Origin: an uncultured Pseudobdellovibrionaceae bacterium
Lineage (GTDB): Bacteria > Bdellovibrionota > Bdellovibrionia > Bdellovibrionales > Bdellovibrionaceae
Assembly (NCBI GenBank): GCA_937900305.1
Contig: CALCCV010000281.1
Span: 1-7,288, forward strand
DNA: 7,288 nt
Direction of reading: 5' to 3'
The position numbers and the translations under genes were made by a program. Position 1 is the first letter of the stretch. Every line of letters starts with the position of its first letter. Below the pieces are notes generated by a model that was not told the DNA's origin, did not search any database, and saw nothing but the letters and a program-made list of their open reading frames with translations. Below are positions 6,426 to 7,288 of the stretch, one piece after another.

Positions 6426-7288
6426 ATGAAGATGGATTTTCATTTTAAACGAAACTCTCACTGGCACCGAACACTCGCTTCGGCGACGTTAGTGACCGTG
6501 GGACTATTCGCTCCGGCGTCGACGTTTGCGCAAAAGAAAAAGCCGGCGCAAAAGGCGGCTGCATCGTCGGCTCCACGGACGAATACGGTCGGTGATATGA
6601 TTTCAAACATCGGTCGCGACAATCGTGGTGCGGGGCCAAGTTCTGCCAGCAAGAGTGGGACGGCGGTACCAAAGGCAGAGCTTCAATTCAAAGACGATCG
6701 ACCTAAAAATAATTTGTTGGAAGTGAAGCCACCTCGAACCTCTGATTTTTACAAGCCGGGTGGTCTCGAGGCCGAGTATGAAAAAACACTCAATGCGCAG
6801 ATGAAAGAACTTTTTAAACTGACAACCCGCTTTAAAACCAGTCCCAATCGGGGAGAGCTGTGGTTGCGTTTAGCGGAACTTTACAATGAAAAAGCGCAAT
6901 TGATTGAAATGCGCAAGCAAGAAGAATACCAGAAGAAACTGAAGGCTTTCAATGAAGGCAAGTTGAAAGTGAAACCAAATTTCGATGCTCGCGAGGGGAA
7001 GGATCTCAACACCCGCGCAATTCAACTCTACGAGTGGTTTCTTCGCGACTTCAGCAACGATGCAAAAGTGGGGCAAGCTCTTTATTTTTTGGGGTATTCG
7101 CACTTCGAGCTAGGGAACGTTGAAAAGGCTACGCGTTATTATGAGCGATTGATTAAAGATCATCCCAAGAGTCCGTTTGTGGGAGAAGCGCAATTTGCCA
7201 TGGCTGAGTACTATTTTGAAAATGACAAGTGGGATGCGGCCTACAAGAATTACGCGCCTCTTTTGAAAAACAAAAAACACTCCAAACA
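6426..7288 (+). CDS. Exported TPR protein, GltD/AgmU- or GltE-like (N-terminal part, cut by window edge)
   Basis: The frame is open from the ATG at 6426 to the right edge (287 residues seen, no stop). The start lies 21 bases after the GltC-like gene and is preceded by a GGGG at 6417-6420, a weak ribosome site; an ATG two codons later is an alternative. The signal peptide has an unusually long basic/His N-region (about residues 1-16), a hydrophobic core (17-30) and cleavage near STFA-QK (35). Residues 36-115 are a low-complexity Lys/Ala/Pro/Ser linker that is probably disordered. TPR units begin near 143 (ELWLRLAELYNEKA), are interrupted by a charged helix (160-190), and resume at 213-249 (ALYFLGYSHFELGNVEKATR) and 250-286 (AQFAMAEYYFENDKWDAA). 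Large periplasmic TPR proteins of this kind in Glt clusters are GltD (AgmU) and GltE (AglT). The missing C-terminus prevents a choice. The coding call is strong and the name is inferred. Confidence 0.82.
   Translation, partial: MKMDFHFKRNSHWHRTLASATLVTVGLFAPASTFAQKKKPAQKAAASSAPRTNTVGDMISNIGRDNRGAGPSSASKSGTAVPKAELQFKDDRPKNNLLEVKPPRTSDFYKPGGLEAEYEKTLNAQMKELFKLTTRFKTSPNRGELWLRLAELYNEKAQLIEMRKQEEYQKKLKAFNEGKLKVKPNFDAREGKDLNTRAIQLYEWFLRDFSNDAKVGQALYFLGYSHFELGNVEKATRYYERLIKDHPKSPFVGEAQFAMAEYYFENDKWDAAYKNYAPLLKNKKHSK

Overview
The window looks like chromosomal DNA of a Gram-negative predatory-type deltaproteobacterial relative, most likely Bdellovibrionota (Bdellovibrio-like). This rests on protein content: a Kdo-8-phosphate phosphatase (hence LPS), two small outer-membrane beta-barrels and two exported TPR proteins arranged like the outer-membrane/periplasmic part of the Myxococcus Glt (adventurous gliding) machinery. 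That set is known from myxobacteria and Bdellovibrio. Base composition is moderate rather than the high GC of myxobacteria. No mobile element, tRNA, rRNA or CRISPR array was seen.

Left part (1-683): the 3' portion of an unidentified plus-strand gene enters from the left edge. Its reading frame appears broken by one base at a six-T run (304-309), after which a second frame runs to a stop at 646. It converges with the next gene across 37 bases.

Middle-left (684-2508, minus strand): a two-gene operon. First comes a 164-residue protein of unknown function, then, with an 8-base overlap, a 445-residue protein with an N-terminal receiver-like domain and a helical TPR-like remainder. The receiver appears to carry Glu where the phospho-accepting Asp is expected.

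Divergent intergenic region (2509-2688): about 180 bases that should hold promoters for both directions. Weak candidates are listed for each strand, including one on the plus strand placed to give a leaderless kdsC message. A 9-base direct repeat lies within it.

Right part (2689-7288, plus strand): a compact cluster of kdsC, beta-barrel protein 1, beta-barrel protein 2, a GltC-like TPR protein, and a GltD/AgmU- or GltE-like TPR protein cut by the right edge. kdsC/barrel 1 and barrel 2/GltC-like each overlap by four bases (ATGA), and the other gaps are short, so the five genes are probably cotranscribed. All four envelope proteins begin with recognisable signal peptides. The inferred theme is an envelope machine: two related barrels in the outer membrane, periplasmic TPR scaffolds beneath them, and an LPS-core biosynthesis enzyme leading the operon. 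The motor and inner-membrane genes (AglRQS, GltG/J type) are not in the window and could lie downstream or elsewhere.
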